A stretch of DNA of 32,502 bases, from positions 1 to 32,502 of the forward strand of contig JAJDCW010000127.1 in assembly GCA_029260635.1 (NCBI GenBank). Reading direction: 5' to 3'. Below, piece after piece: positions 1-7,971 of this stretch. The stretch is from Phycisphaeraceae bacterium (GTDB lineage: Bacteria > Planctomycetota > Phycisphaerae > Phycisphaerales > Phycisphaeraceae). A program made the translations under genes and the position numbers. How positions within the stretch are numbered: position 1 is the first letter of the stretch; every line of letters starts with the position of its first letter. Below the pieces are notes generated by a model. It was not told the DNA's origin. It saw only the letters and a list, made by a program, of their open reading frames with translations, and made no database searches.

Positions 1-514
1 GGGCCACGGCGAACGTCTCCGCGTCCTTGTCCGCATCGACCGCGAGCAGGGTGTCGTGGATGTCAAAATCGTCGCAGCGTACGGCGATCGTGTGCCCGGC
101 CTCCTTGGCTTTGGGCGAGAAGCGGACCTTGAAATCAAACGCGCCGGGTGATTCATCCTTGACTTCAATGCCGATGAGTTTGGCGAGCGATTCACTTGCC
201 GACAGCGTGGACGCGGCCTGGTGGAGTGTGACCAATCCGCCGCCGGCCTGGACGAATTTGACCAGACCTTGGGCGTGGGCTTCGGGCAGCGGGTCGCACT
301 GCCCGGTGATGGCGAGGACGGCCTTGAAGTCACTATCGAGGAGGTTCGCTAACGCCGGTGCGCCGTTGCTGGTGATGCTGACGACGCTGACGGTGAATCG
401 GCCGGTGGCTTCGAGCTGCTCGACCCAGCGGGTGAGTGCGTCTTTTTCGGGGCGGTTCGCCCCCGGGCCGGTGAGCAGGAGGACGGGGTACGGCGTGCGT
501 GCGGGCTCGGGCAT
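1..514 (-). CDS. ThuA-like domain protein (3' end outside window)
   Basis: This frame is not in the ORF track because it runs off the left edge; I translated it by hand. It begins MPEPARTPYPVLLLTGPG and stays open for 171 codons to base 1. The pattern of a core strand, a segment LAITGQCDPLPEAHAQGL, then FVQAGGGLVTLHQA resembles the ThuA (trehalose-utilisation type) glutamine-amidotransferase-like fold, where a Gly-rich turn followed by LH is typical. The start at 514 is supported by a GGAG six bases upstream. ThuA-like proteins in planctomycetes are often linked to sugar metabolism, but their reaction is mostly unknown, and I see no catalytic residue that would settle it. The overlapping plus-strand ORF at 27-578 is a shadow. 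The family call is moderate; the reading frame itself is convincing. Confidence 0.6.
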   Translation of the reverse strand, partial: MPEPARTPYPVLLLTGPGANRPEKDALTRWVEQLEATGRFTVSVVSITSNGAPALANLLDSDFKAVLAITGQCDPLPEAHAQGLVKFVQAGGGLVTLHQAASTLSASESLAKLIGIEVKDESPGAFDFKVRFSPKAKEAGHTIAVRCDDFDIHDTLLAVDADKDAETFAVA

Positions 515-886
515 CGGGGACTCCGGGGGATCCAGGTCAATCTTTGAACAACTTCCAATAGCTTCCCATCATAGATAGATGCGCGGGCCAGTGACAGGCC
601 CTTCGGGACTGATCCGATTAGCGTGAAAGCCCGTGAGTCAAGGCGAGGGCTTGATTTATGACCTATTTGCGCCAAAACAGACACAATCTACTTGGCGCAG
701 GTGTACCCGGGGCGTTATAGTTATCGGAGCATCGTGATTTATTTGATATCACGTCTCGTTTCATGTTTTCAGGCCGTTTTTGGCCATGTTTTTCAGGCAG
801 TACCCAAGACACGCATAACTACAGGCGAATTTGATCGGCAAAGGGGCGGATCGGAGGAAGCTCTCGCACTTGTAGCTAGTGAGCAT

Positions 887-912
887 GGGGGTGAGTTGAG
901 GGGCTCACCCCC
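887..912. repeat. Perfect 9-bp inverted repeat (hairpin)
   Basis: GGGGGTGAG (887-895) and CTCACCCCC (904-912) pair perfectly around an 8-base spacer TTGAGGGG. No T-run follows on either strand, so it is not a standard intrinsic terminator. It may be a REP-like intergenic hairpin or a transcript-end structure. Confidence 0.6.
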
Positions 913-948
913 GGTCTGCTTGGATCGCCCCCACCAAGGGCGAGGGGA

Positions 949-965
949 GGCTCTATAGCAGAGCC
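949..965. repeat. Small inverted repeat (6-bp stem)
   Basis: GGCTCT (949-954) and AGAGCC (960-965) flank a 5-base loop ATAGC. It lies 36 bases after the larger hairpin at 887-912. Function is not evident. Confidence 0.4.
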
Positions 966-997
966 GGAATCGTCGGGATCACTTGGAGGAACCTTCC

Positions 998-1028
998 GGG
1001 GGTTCGAGGGGAGCCCGGGGTTCAGGGG
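998..1028 (+). other. Canonical G-quadruplex motif upstream of pabB
   Basis: Four runs of at least four G occur at 998-1002, 1008-1011, 1017-1020 and 1025-1028, separated by loops of 5, 5 and 4 bases. This fits the G4 N1-7 definition. It lies 85 bases before the pabB start and is followed by more G-runs up to about 1096, so the pabB 5' leader would be unusually G-rich. Confidence 0.55.
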
Positions 1029-1112
1029 TTGCGAGGTTCGGGTATTTCGAGGGGCTGAGATTCCGGGGGCCGGGTTTCCGGGGGGGGACGCGGGGCGAGC
1101 ATCCGTCCTATC

Positions 1113-2507
1113 ATGCGGCTGATGAATTGCGAAAGCTCACTATTAACCTGGCGGTTCAGTCCGCTTGAGGCGCTTGGCCGTTGGCCCAGCGACCGGGGCG
1201 TGCTGATGCTGCACTCCGGGCGGGACGATTCGCGGTGGTCGCGCTACACCATCCTGACCTCGGCCACGGGGGCGTACTGTTACACCGCAGGGCAAGGCGG
1301 ATCGGGTCGCGGGGCCTGGCTGGGAGACACGCAGGACTGCCCGGGGGATGACACCGCTTGGTCGTCAAGCCCGTTGCGTGATCTGGAGCGCGTGTTCGCC
1401 GATCGGGATGCGCTGTGGGTGGGGTATCTGAGTTACGACCTTGGGCGTTACATCGAGAAACTTCCGAGCCAGGCCGTGGATGACCGGGGCTGGCCGATCG
1501 TGCAGATGCACCGCTGCCCGGGCTGGCTGGTACATGACAACCAGTCAGGGCAGTGGCGTGCCTGCGGGACGTGGCGAGGCGGCGTGGATACCGGGATGCC
1601 GGACCTGTCGGCCGAGCCGTTGATGCAGCCCGTGTTCCGTGCGGATGAACCGGTGCCGTGTGTGACGCGGGCGGAGCACGAGTCGGCGGTCGCACGTGCG
1701 ATCGAGTACATCGCGGCGGGTGACGTGTTTCAGGTCAACATGACGCAGCGATTCACCGCTTCATGCGAGGGCGACCCGCGTACGCTTTATATCGCGTTAG
1801 CAAAACAATCTCCGGCCTGGTACGGGGCGTATCTTGAATTGATGTCGGACACGAGCCACTCACAACAGGGTGAGCCAGATCGAACGATCGCCTGCACATC
1901 GCCGGAACTGTTTTTCAGCCTGGATGAAGATGGCCGTGTCGTGACTCGCCCGATCAAGGGGACGCGCCCCGCCGACATCGACCCGAGCGTGCTATTAAAT
2001 AGCGCCAAAGACACCGCCGAGCTGACGATGATCGTGGACTTGCTGCGGAACGACCTGGGCCGGGTGTGTGCGTATGGCTCGGTCAAGGTGCCCCAGCCGC
2101 GCGTAATCGAGAGCCACCCCACCGTCCACCACACCACCGCCACCGTCACCGGCACGCTGCACCCCCGAAAGACCCTGATGGACCTGGTCAAGGCCGTCAT
2201 GCCCGGCGGGTCGATCACCGGGGCGCCGAAAGTCCGTGCGATGCAGATCATCGACGAGTTGGAACCCGTAAGGCGTGGGCCTTACACCGGAGCGGTCGGC
2301 TACGTCCACGACGGGACCGCCTGCTTCAACATCGCGATACGCACCTTGTTGTGCGAGATGACCGACGGCGTCGGGCGTGTGGACTACTCGGTCGGCGGCG
2401 GGATCGTCGCGGACTCGACCCCCGCCGGGGAGTATCAGGAATCGCTGGATAAGGCCGTCGCCATGCGGGCCGCGCTGGCGGCGAGCGGGAAACCGCAACC
2501 GGTCTGA
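1113..2507 (+). CDS. pabB: Aminodeoxychorismate synthase component I (PabB)
   Basis: PabB converts chorismate plus ammonia from a PabA-type amidotransferase to 4-amino-4-deoxychorismate for folate synthesis. The 464-residue protein has the chorismate-binding domain of the TrpE/PabB/MenF family: ITxR-type central region, TSPELFF, PIKGTRP (about residue 280), IVDLLRNDLGR, and PGGSITGAPK (about 364) followed by RRGPYTGAVGY. The lysine in PIKGT is the PabB marker (TrpE has PIAGT), so I prefer PabB over anthranilate synthase. No glutamine amidotransferase is fused or adjacent. Two ATGs, 1113 and 1122, compete for the start; neither has a Shine-Dalgarno. Length fits the family. It is followed 66 bases later by an unrelated membrane protein. 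Confidence 0.88.
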   Translation: MRLMNCESSLLTWRFSPLEALGRWPSDRGVLMLHSGRDDSRWSRYTILTSATGAYCYTAGQGGSGRGAWLGDTQDCPGDDTAWSSSPLRDLERVFADRDALWVGYLSYDLGRYIEKLPSQAVDDRGWPIVQMHRCPGWLVHDNQSGQWRACGTWRGGVDTGMPDLSAEPLMQPVFRADEPVPCVTRAEHESAVARAIEYIAAGDVFQVNMTQRFTASCEGDPRTLYIALAKQSPAWYGAYLELMSDTSHSQQGEPDRTIACTSPELFFSLDEDGRVVTRPIKGTRPADIDPSVLLNSAKDTAELTMIVDLLRNDLGRVCAYGSVKVPQPRVIESHPTVHHTTATVTGTLHPRKTLMDLVKAVMPGGSITGAPKVRAMQIIDELEPVRRGPYTGAVGYVHDGTACFNIAIRTLLCEMTDGVGRVDYSVGGGIVADSTPAGEYQESLDKAVAMRAALAASGKPQPV

Positions 2508-2573
2508 TCCCCGCTCAGACAGATACCACTTCCGGGCAACCCGCCCGGCAGGTTCCCGGTTATCCTGTGTGGC

Positions 2574-3386
2574 ATGACAACACTCCTCACGATCGCGGGC
2601 CTGGTCATTGTTTCTCTGCTTGTCGGCGCGGGCGTCCTGCACCTGCTGCCCAGGCTCGGCGCACCGGGAAAAGCACTGTCGCGCTGGTTCTGCCACGGCA
2701 TCGGGCTTGACCTGATGATCACATACTTCACGGTCGCGCCGATGATCGTCGGGTTCGCCGTCGGCTGTTGGTTCGGGCTGCTCGCCGCGATCGCCGGACA
2801 GGTGATCGGGCTATTGATCTGGACCCGGCTGCACGAATTTGCCAACCCCGAGGCGCGCAAAGGCCCGAGGATCGTGCACACGCTGAACCGCTCGGTCGGC
2901 CGGTGGCGAAACCACACCGCGGTCTGGATCACCGCCCTGGCCGTGCCGTTGTTCTGGCTGGTACGCATCGCCGAGTGGGTCGTCTACCCGCCGCTGACCT
3001 GGATCGTGAAGCTGCCGCCCTACAAGAGCGCTGACTGGGTCAACGTCTCCCGTCAGAAGTTCGACGGCCTGGTCGGCCACGACCTGATCTGGTGCCTCTA
3101 CTGCGACTGGATGACCGGCGTCTGGTCCCTGGGCACCGAGATGCTCCGCAACGTCGAGAGCTACTGGTGCCCGATCCGCTTCTACAGCGACAAGAAGTGC
3201 GAGAACTGCAAGATCGACTTCCCCGACATCGACAACGGCTGGGTCCCCGCGGACGGGAACATGGGGGATGTCGTGAAGGTCATCGAAGAAAAACAGGCCG
3301 GGGGGGATCACTCGTGGTTTGGGCACCCCAGGCGGGTGACGGTGGAGGGGGAGCCGCAGAAGGAAGATAGCGAAACTTCTGAGTAA
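2574..3386 (+). CDS. Membrane protein with Trp/Cys-rich C-terminal domain, unknown function
   Basis: I do not recognise a named family. The 270-residue protein has a hydrophobic N-terminal segment (about 3-27), two more membrane segments (about 48-82), a basic linker, and another hydrophobic stretch around 115-135 (WITALAVPLFWLVRIAEWVV). The C-terminal half is soluble-looking and carries a dense set of aromatic and cysteine residues: WCLYCDWMTGVW, then YWCPIRFYSDKKCENC. Six cysteines spaced CxxC ... C ... CxxC suggest a zinc or Fe-S site, but the pattern is not one I can name. The acidic tail (EGEPQKEDSETSE) is likely disordered. Start: the only ATG near the open end, with no clear Shine-Dalgarno. 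The real-gene call is strong, the function unknown. Confidence 0.7.
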   Translation: MTTLLTIAGLVIVSLLVGAGVLHLLPRLGAPGKALSRWFCHGIGLDLMITYFTVAPMIVGFAVGCWFGLLAAIAGQVIGLLIWTRLHEFANPEARKGPRIVHTLNRSVGRWRNHTAVWITALAVPLFWLVRIAEWVVYPPLTWIVKLPPYKSADWVNVSRQKFDGLVGHDLIWCLYCDWMTGVWSLGTEMLRNVESYWCPIRFYSDKKCENCKIDFPDIDNGWVPADGNMGDVVKVIEEKQAGGDHSWFGHPRRVTVEGEPQKEDSETSE

Positions 3387-3414
3387 GGGAATACATCCCT
3401 AACGAGGATTAGAT

Positions 3415-3918
3415 ATGAATGTGGAGCGGAAGAAACGTGGATGGATCTACCGAACCGCGCTAGTTTTTGTGACGCTCTCAGCGGTCGCACTCAACGCATT
3501 ATTATTAGTATCGATAGTTTGGAAATGCTCGGTTTATTATAGAGATACTGACGATTCATCGGGCGTACTAATCGATTTATATGACGGTTGCATAGGCATC
3601 TCCTACATTAATATTGATCCAGCAATGCAGATGGAAGGCATGGATATTCATCGTAGAAGTGAACCATTGCCCTTGGGTGATATTTTCTGTGGGGTTGATT
3701 ACTTTTACCTTGCAGATTATTTCCCGTATCTACAACTACCGCTCTGGCTACCAATAGTATTACTGTATATATGGCCCTTGATTGAAGTAATCCGCTGGAA
3801 TCCTTATAGACGAGCCCGAGGCCACTGCCCCGCCTGCGACTACGACATGAGGGGCTCCCCGTCCGGCGTGTGCCCGGAGTGTGGGGCCGATTCATCGCCG
3901 TCCGACACAGACCGCTAA
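3415..3918 (+). CDS. Two-TM membrane protein with C-terminal zinc ribbon
   Basis: The 167-residue protein has a transmembrane helix at about 13-34, an extracytoplasmic loop of about 70 residues, a second helix at about 106-124, and a C-terminal CPACDYDMRG...CPECG zinc ribbon. This CPxCxYDxRG/CPECG ribbon after a membrane helix is a recurrent planctomycete architecture of unknown role. The first 370 bases are clearly AT-richer than the flanking genes and use codons such as ATA, TTA and AGA, while the ribbon-coding end returns to high GC. Such contrast can mean recent acquisition or a fast-evolving loop. It lies 28 bases after the preceding membrane protein gene and 18 bases before the next zinc-ribbon gene, so the three may be co-transcribed. 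Confidence 0.7.
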   Translation: MNVERKKRGWIYRTALVFVTLSAVALNALLLVSIVWKCSVYYRDTDDSSGVLIDLYDGCIGISYINIDPAMQMEGMDIHRRSEPLPLGDIFCGVDYFYLADYFPYLQLPLWLPIVLLYIWPLIEVIRWNPYRRARGHCPACDYDMRGSPSGVCPECGADSSPSDTDR

Positions 3919-3936
3919 AGCAGAGTGATACAACGC

Positions 3937-4119
3937 ATGGACGAAACCGCCGAATACCTCTGCCCGCACTGCGGCGAGTCGATCCAGATCGTCGTGGATG
4001 CCAGCGCGGGGGCGGAGCAGGATTACGTCGAGGACTGCCCGGTGTGCTGCAACCCCAACACGCTAAAGGTGAGCTTCGACCGCGAGGGGAACGCGGACGT
4101 GTGGGTGGGTGATCGGTGA
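3937..4119 (+). CDS. CPXCG-motif cysteine-rich small protein
   Basis: A 60-residue protein with CPHCGE near the N-terminus and a second CPVCC motif about 30 residues later, ending in a short beta-like tail. This matches the small CPXCG-motif cysteine-rich family (Cys_rich_CPXG), probably a single zinc-binding unit. The track starts at the GTG at 3925 (MIQRMDE...), but the ATG at 3937 gives the family-typical MDETAEYLCPHC start, so I use it. Role is unknown. The first zinc pair is CPHC and the second CPVC. Confidence 0.75.
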   Translation: MDETAEYLCPHCGESIQIVVDASAGAEQDYVEDCPVCCNPNTLKVSFDREGNADVWVGDR

Positions 4120-4144
4120 CGTCGAGCTATACGCGAGAGGCCGC

Positions 4145-5290
4145 TTACTCTGTTGGAACTGATGCGGCCGACGTTGTCTCTGTATGCTGCTGCACGTCCT
4201 GTACGTTAGTGAATGCGTGGAAGTACTTGGTGTAGGCCCCGTGTAGCCGGACTGCTACGGGGTTGGGGGACTGTTGGCCCATCGCGTTGAGATAATCCGA
4301 GGCGATCGTCTGGTCGGCAAAGCGGGTCGCGATCGACAGGGAGCGGACCAACGCGCCCAGTGAGAAGGGTTTGCCTGGGGCTTGCCCGTCGCTGTTATTC
4401 TTCATCTGCTGGGTTTCGACCACGGTCCAGTAGGACTTGTCGAACTCGTGGGCGAGGTCGCGTGCCCAGCGTTGGGCCATGGCTGTGTGGTCGAGTGTGG
4501 AGAGGCGTGAGCCCAGCCCGTCGATGACCATCCATGTGTCCACGCCTGATAGCTGTTGGACCCATGGGCGCCAGAACAGCTTAAGGTCTTGCGCTGAGGT
4601 GTAGAGGTACCCGCCCTTGCCGTTTGGTCGTTGGTAGAGGCCGATGGGCATGACGATATCCAGACCGGGATTCGCGGACTTAACCGCGTTGACCACGTCG
4701 GCGGTGGCTGTGAGCAAGCAGTCGGGGTCGCATCGGTTGGCGATCAGCACCGAAGGGTCCGGCGTGTTGGGGACGTAATACCCGGCAAAGGAGCGGTAGC
4801 CGGCGTATCGCTCGATAAACTCTTGACGATACTGGATAGCGCGGGGCGAGGACCATTGATCAATATTGGCCTCGTAATCCTGTTCGATAGGCTGCTTGAA
4901 AGGCAGCCCGCCCAGATAGACGCGCATATCGTGCTGGACGGCTGCACGGAAGATGGCACTGAAAGGTTTGCGGTCTTTGAACGCCGGGTGCGTGGGGAAA
5001 ACACTGCTGCTGATATAAGCAACGTAGTCTTCCTGGCCATCATCCCGGGCGGGGTCGGCTATATACCGGATGATCAGGACCCGCATGCCCAGATCGTGCA
5101 TGTCCTTGACCTGGGCTTCCAGGTCCTCATCTGTATATCGCGCAAGCGTATCCGGACTCAATTCCCAGACAGCACCATTAAGAACTGGAGGCTGATCCGC
5201 TTTTTCGGCTGTGGCAGCCTCGTTAGCAAGCGCCGGGCTGAAGAAAAAGGTCATCAGTACGGCTACTAAGAGCACGCGAAGTGTATCCAC
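4145..5290 (-). CDS. Secreted DUF4434-like (TIM-barrel, glycosidase-like) protein
   Basis: The track ORF (4145-5485) reads through a tRNA gene: its residues VAQRIEHRSSEPTVGGSNPPARV are translated tRNA-Arg. The true start is the GTG at 5290, preceded by AGGAG seven bases upstream. This gives a 381-residue protein with a signal peptide (VDTLRVLLVAVLMTFFFSPALA, cleavage before NEA). The mature part begins NGAVWELSPDTLARYTDEDLEAQVKDMHDLGM, which resembles the DUF4434 family of putative sugar-processing TIM barrels (an aromatic and Trp followed by a helix and a 'dmk..Gm' step). Later segments such as YYVPNTPD and IVMPIGLYQRPNG fit a barrel with substrate-facing aromatics. The enzyme activity is not established. 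It is the gene nearest downstream of tRNA-Arg on the same strand. Confidence 0.6.
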   Translation of the reverse strand: MDTLRVLLVAVLMTFFFSPALANEAATAEKADQPPVLNGAVWELSPDTLARYTDEDLEAQVKDMHDLGMRVLIIRYIADPARDDGQEDYVAYISSSVFPTHPAFKDRKPFSAIFRAAVQHDMRVYLGGLPFKQPIEQDYEANIDQWSSPRAIQYRQEFIERYAGYRSFAGYYVPNTPDPSVLIANRCDPDCLLTATADVVNAVKSANPGLDIVMPIGLYQRPNGKGGYLYTSAQDLKLFWRPWVQQLSGVDTWMVIDGLGSRLSTLDHTAMAQRWARDLAHEFDKSYWTVVETQQMKNNSDGQAPGKPFSLGALVRSLSIATRFADQTIASDYLNAMGQQSPNPVAVRLHGAYTKYFHAFTNVQDVQQHTETTSAASVPTE

Positions 5291-5343
5291 AATTGAGCTC
5301 CTATCTCGGCGATTCTCATCGCCCGGTGCCCAACCCTGCTTAA

Positions 5344-5416
5344 CGCGGGCGGGAGGATTCGAACCTCCAACCGTCGGTTCCGAAGACCGGTGCTCTATCC
5401 GTTGAGCTACGCCCGC
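5344..5416 (-). tRNA. tRNA-Arg (anticodon TCG)
   Basis: The reverse complement folds as a full cloverleaf of 73 bases. The acceptor stem GCGGGCG/CGCCCGC is perfect, the D arm is GCTC...GAGC, the anticodon loop CTTCGGA gives anticodon TCG, the variable loop is five bases, and the T arm is GGAGG TTCGAAT CCTCC. Base 27-43 is a C-A mismatch at the end of the anticodon stem. The discriminator is G and the CCA end is not encoded. Anticodon TCG reads CGA (arginine). Boundaries were counted by hand. Confidence 0.93.
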
Positions 5417-5480
5417 TGCGGCGGCTGACCGCCAGGGGCGTATGTTAGCAAAGTCCGAGGACCTGTGGTTGGGTGTGTTG

Positions 5481-5496
5481 GGCATTAATTAATGCC
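5481..5496. repeat. Perfect 16-bp palindrome
   Basis: GGCATTAATTAATGCC is a perfect palindrome between tRNA-Arg and tkt, both minus strand. It can be an operator or, as RNA, a short hairpin; there is no adjacent T-run. Confidence 0.4.
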
Positions 5497-5554
5497 ACGA
5501 CCCATTGGCCGTGGAGTTTCAATAAAAAGTTTGCTGGTTACGAATAGTCATGAG

Positions 5555-7642
5555 TCATGCGCCAGCCTTGCTTAGCTGGCCAACCTGTCGGCGGGCGGCG
5601 TCGGTGACGGCGTCGGTGGTGATCCCAAAGTGGGTCAGCAGGTCTTCGATCGGGGCGGAGGCGCCGAAGGACCGCATACCGACGACGTGCCCGGTCATGC
5701 CGACGTAGCGTTCCCAGCCGAAGATCGAGCCGAGTTCCACCGCAACGCGGGCGGTGACCTGTGGCGGGAGGACCTGGTCGCGGTAAGCCTGGTCCTGCTT
5801 CTCGAATAGCTCCCAGCTTGGCATGCTCACGACACGGGCCTCGATGCCCTCTGACTTGAGTTGGCGGTAGGCCTCGACACACAGGTGAAGCTCGCTGCCG
5901 GTGCCGATGAGGATGACGTCGGGATCGCCCACGTCCGCGTCGGTCAGGATGTACGCGCCCTTGGCCAGGCCCGACGCGGCGGCGAATTCGCTGCGGTCCA
6001 GCGTCGGCAGGTTCTGGCGGGACAGGATCAGGTTCGAGGGCTCTTCCTTGAGTTGCGCGATGACCTTCCAGGACTCGACGACTTCGTTGGCATCCGCCGG
6101 ACGGATGTTGATGATGCCGGGCATCGCACGCAAAGAAGCGAGGTGCTCGATGGGCTGGTGGGTCGGGCCGTCTTCGCCGACGCCGATGGAGTCGTGGGTG
6201 AAGACGTGGACGACGGGCAACTCCATGATGGACGACAGGCGGATCGCCGGTCGTGCGTAGTCGCTGAAGATGAAGAAGCCGGCGGCGTAGGGGCGGATGC
6301 CGCAGAGGGCCAGGCCGTTGCAGATCGAAGCCATGGCGTGTTCGCGGACACCGAAGTGGAAGTTCCGGCCGCCGGGCTGGCCGGGGCCGAAGACGCCGGC
6401 GTCGTCGAAGGTGAGCGTGGTCTTGGTCGAGGGTGCGAGGTCGGCTGCGCCGCCAATCAGCCAGGGGAGGTTCTTGGCTAAGGCGTTGAGCACCTTGCCA
6501 CCGGAAGCACGGCTGGCCATGCCCTTGGCGTCGGCCTCGAAGACGGGCAGGTCCTTGTCCCAGCCGTCGGGCAGCTCGTTGGCCTGCATCGCCTCGAGTT
6601 GGGTGGCCAGTTCGGTGTGCTCCTGCTTGTACTTGGCAAACTGGGCCTTCCACGCGTCGCTTGCGGCCCTGCCGCGTGCGCCGATACCCTGCTGGTAGTA
6701 TTCGAGAACCTCATCGGGGACGAGGAAGGTCTCATCGGCGGGCCAGCCGTAACCCTGCTTGGTGAGCTTGATCTCTTCATCACCCAGCGGCGCGCCGTGC
6801 GCCTCGGCCGTGTCCTGGAGATTAGGCGCACCGAAGGCGATGTGGCTCACGACGATGATGAGCGTCGGGCGGTTCTTCTCAGCCTTGAATGCCTTGATGG
6901 CTTTGTCGATCGCGCCCAGGTCGTTGGCGTCGTCGACCTTCAGGACGTTCCAGCCCAGTGCGGTGAATCGCCCGCCGACGTCTTCGGTGAAGGCCAGGTC
7001 GGTCGAGCCCTCGATGGTGATGCGGTTGCTGTCGTAGATCCAGCAGAGGTTCGAGAGCTTGTGGAAGGCGGCGAGGCTGGCGGCCTCGTTGGAGATGCCC
7101 TCCATCATGCACCCGTCGCCGCAGACGGCGTAGGTGTTGTAGTTGAACAGCTCGAAGCCTGGCATGTTGAAGTGCCCGCCGAGCCAGCGCTGACCCATCG
7201 CAACGCCGACACTGTTGGCGAGTCCCTGGCCCAGTGGGCCGGTGGTGGTTTCAACGCCGCTGGTCCAGCGATACTCGGGGTGGCCCGGGCAGAGGCTTTC
7301 CAGTTGGCGGAAGTTCTTAATCTGATCGAGACTGACGGCGGGCTCACCCAGCGGCTTGCCGTGGTGGTCGGTCTTCTGCACGCCGGTGACGTGGAGGGTG
7401 GAGTACAGCAGCATCGAGGCGTGGCCTGCAGACAGGATGAACCGGTCGCGGTTGGCCCACGATGGGTCGGCCGGGTCGTAGTCCATGTGCTCGTTCCAGA
7501 GCCGGGACGCCAGCGGGGCCAGCGCCATGGCCGTCCCGGGGTGCCCTGAGTTGGCGGCCTGGACGGCGTCCATGCTAAGGGTGCGGATGGTGTTGATCGC
7601 TTTCTGCTGGATCTGGTCGCTCGGTGCGGTGAACTTGGACAT
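5555..7642 (-). CDS. tkt: Transketolase
   Basis: Transketolase moves two-carbon ketol units between sugar phosphates in the pentose phosphate pathway, using thiamine diphosphate. The 695-residue length is standard. Visible motifs in order: NSGHPGTAM (active-site His), SAGHASMLLY, GPLGQGLANSVG, GDGCMMEGISNEA...YDSN (ThDP/metal site), HIAFGAP, then the pyrimidine domain with FGVREHAM, DSIGVGEDGPTHQPIE, and a C-terminal domain with VSMPSWELFE. All expected active-site segments are present. It starts MSKFTAPSDQIQQ at 7642. It is transcribed alone as far as can be seen, with 137 bases to tRNA-Arg downstream and about 330 bases upstream. The large overlapping track ORF 5538-6653 is an out-of-frame shadow. 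Confidence 0.97.
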   Translation of the reverse strand: MSKFTAPSDQIQQKAINTIRTLSMDAVQAANSGHPGTAMALAPLASRLWNEHMDYDPADPSWANRDRFILSAGHASMLLYSTLHVTGVQKTDHHGKPLGEPAVSLDQIKNFRQLESLCPGHPEYRWTSGVETTTGPLGQGLANSVGVAMGQRWLGGHFNMPGFELFNYNTYAVCGDGCMMEGISNEAASLAAFHKLSNLCWIYDSNRITIEGSTDLAFTEDVGGRFTALGWNVLKVDDANDLGAIDKAIKAFKAEKNRPTLIIVVSHIAFGAPNLQDTAEAHGAPLGDEEIKLTKQGYGWPADETFLVPDEVLEYYQQGIGARGRAASDAWKAQFAKYKQEHTELATQLEAMQANELPDGWDKDLPVFEADAKGMASRASGGKVLNALAKNLPWLIGGAADLAPSTKTTLTFDDAGVFGPGQPGGRNFHFGVREHAMASICNGLALCGIRPYAAGFFIFSDYARPAIRLSSIMELPVVHVFTHDSIGVGEDGPTHQPIEHLASLRAMPGIINIRPADANEVVESWKVIAQLKEEPSNLILSRQNLPTLDRSEFAAASGLAKGAYILTDADVGDPDVILIGTGSELHLCVEAYRQLKSEGIEARVVSMPSWELFEKQDQAYRDQVLPPQVTARVAVELGSIFGWERYVGMTGHVVGMRSFGASAPIEDLLTHFGITTDAVTDAARRQVGQLSKAGA

Positions 7643-7971
7643 AGGACTTGCCTCGGGTACTGGGTTTCGTGTCGGGCGACCGGCTACTGGCCGGCCAGGG
7701 GTATTCCGCGGGATTCTCTATCTATCGTCGGTATATAGCAGGTTTAGGTAAACCAGGAAGTGTGGAATGATAGCGTTATTGACCAGTTTAGGGGTAGCCG
7801 GATCGATGCGAAGGGCAGGAGAATAGGGGCACTATCGGACCAGAGAAAGAAGATTGTCCTTGCCGGTCTGTAACCACCTGTTAATGTTATAGTTCGAAAA
7901 GAGCGATCCGAGGGGCTCTCCAAGTTCCGCTTTGAACAGCCGCTTTGCAATCGAGATGAAGGCGTGCGGGA
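7643..7971. other. Intergenic region upstream of tkt
   Basis: About 330 bases between the aminotransferase stop and the tkt start. It contains a 14-bp palindrome GGTTTAGGTAAACC at 7741-7754, about 100 bases upstream of tkt, which could be an operator, and a weak terminator (listed separately). The track ORF at 7744-7950 minus has no recognisable content and is not called. Confidence 0.5.
7897..7919 (-). terminator. Weak candidate intrinsic terminator after the aminotransferase operon
   Basis: On the minus strand AGAGC and GCTCT form a 5-bp stem around a 10-base loop, followed by TTTT. It lies about 50 bases after the aminotransferase stop. The stem is short, so this is only a candidate. Confidence 0.3.

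Larger units (their letters stand above)
515..1112. other. Long non-coding intergenic region, G-rich on its right side
   Basis: About 600 bases separate the divergent ThuA-like gene and pabB. The left half (about 540-850) is AT-richer; the right half (about 980-1100) is very G-rich on the plus strand, with many runs of four or more G. Two clear hairpins and one quadruplex-type motif are listed separately. The track ORFs here (349-684 minus, 692-958 plus, 983-1168 plus) have low-complexity or unrecognisable translations and cross the hairpins, so I do not call them genes. I see no convincing -35/-10 pair. Confidence 0.6.

Noticed and set aside
692-1168. Small plus-strand ORFs before pabB
   Set aside because: They run through hairpins and G-runs, have low-complexity translations and no ribosome-binding sites.
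1113-2507. Anthranilate synthase component I (TrpE)
   Set aside because: The PIKGT lysine marks PabB; TrpE carries PIAGT at this place.
5291-5485. N-terminal extension of the track ORF 4145-5485
   Set aside because: It translates the tRNA-Arg gene (VAQRIEHRSSEPTVGGSNPP is a well-known tRNA translation artefact). The real start is GTG 5290 with AGGAG upstream.
5538-6653. 371-aa minus-strand ORF inside transketolase
   Set aside because: It is out of frame with transketolase, extremely Arg/Pro-rich and has no family features; a high-GC shadow.
7744-7950. 68-aa minus ORF upstream of tkt
   Set aside because: No recognisable features; it overlaps a candidate terminator and palindrome.
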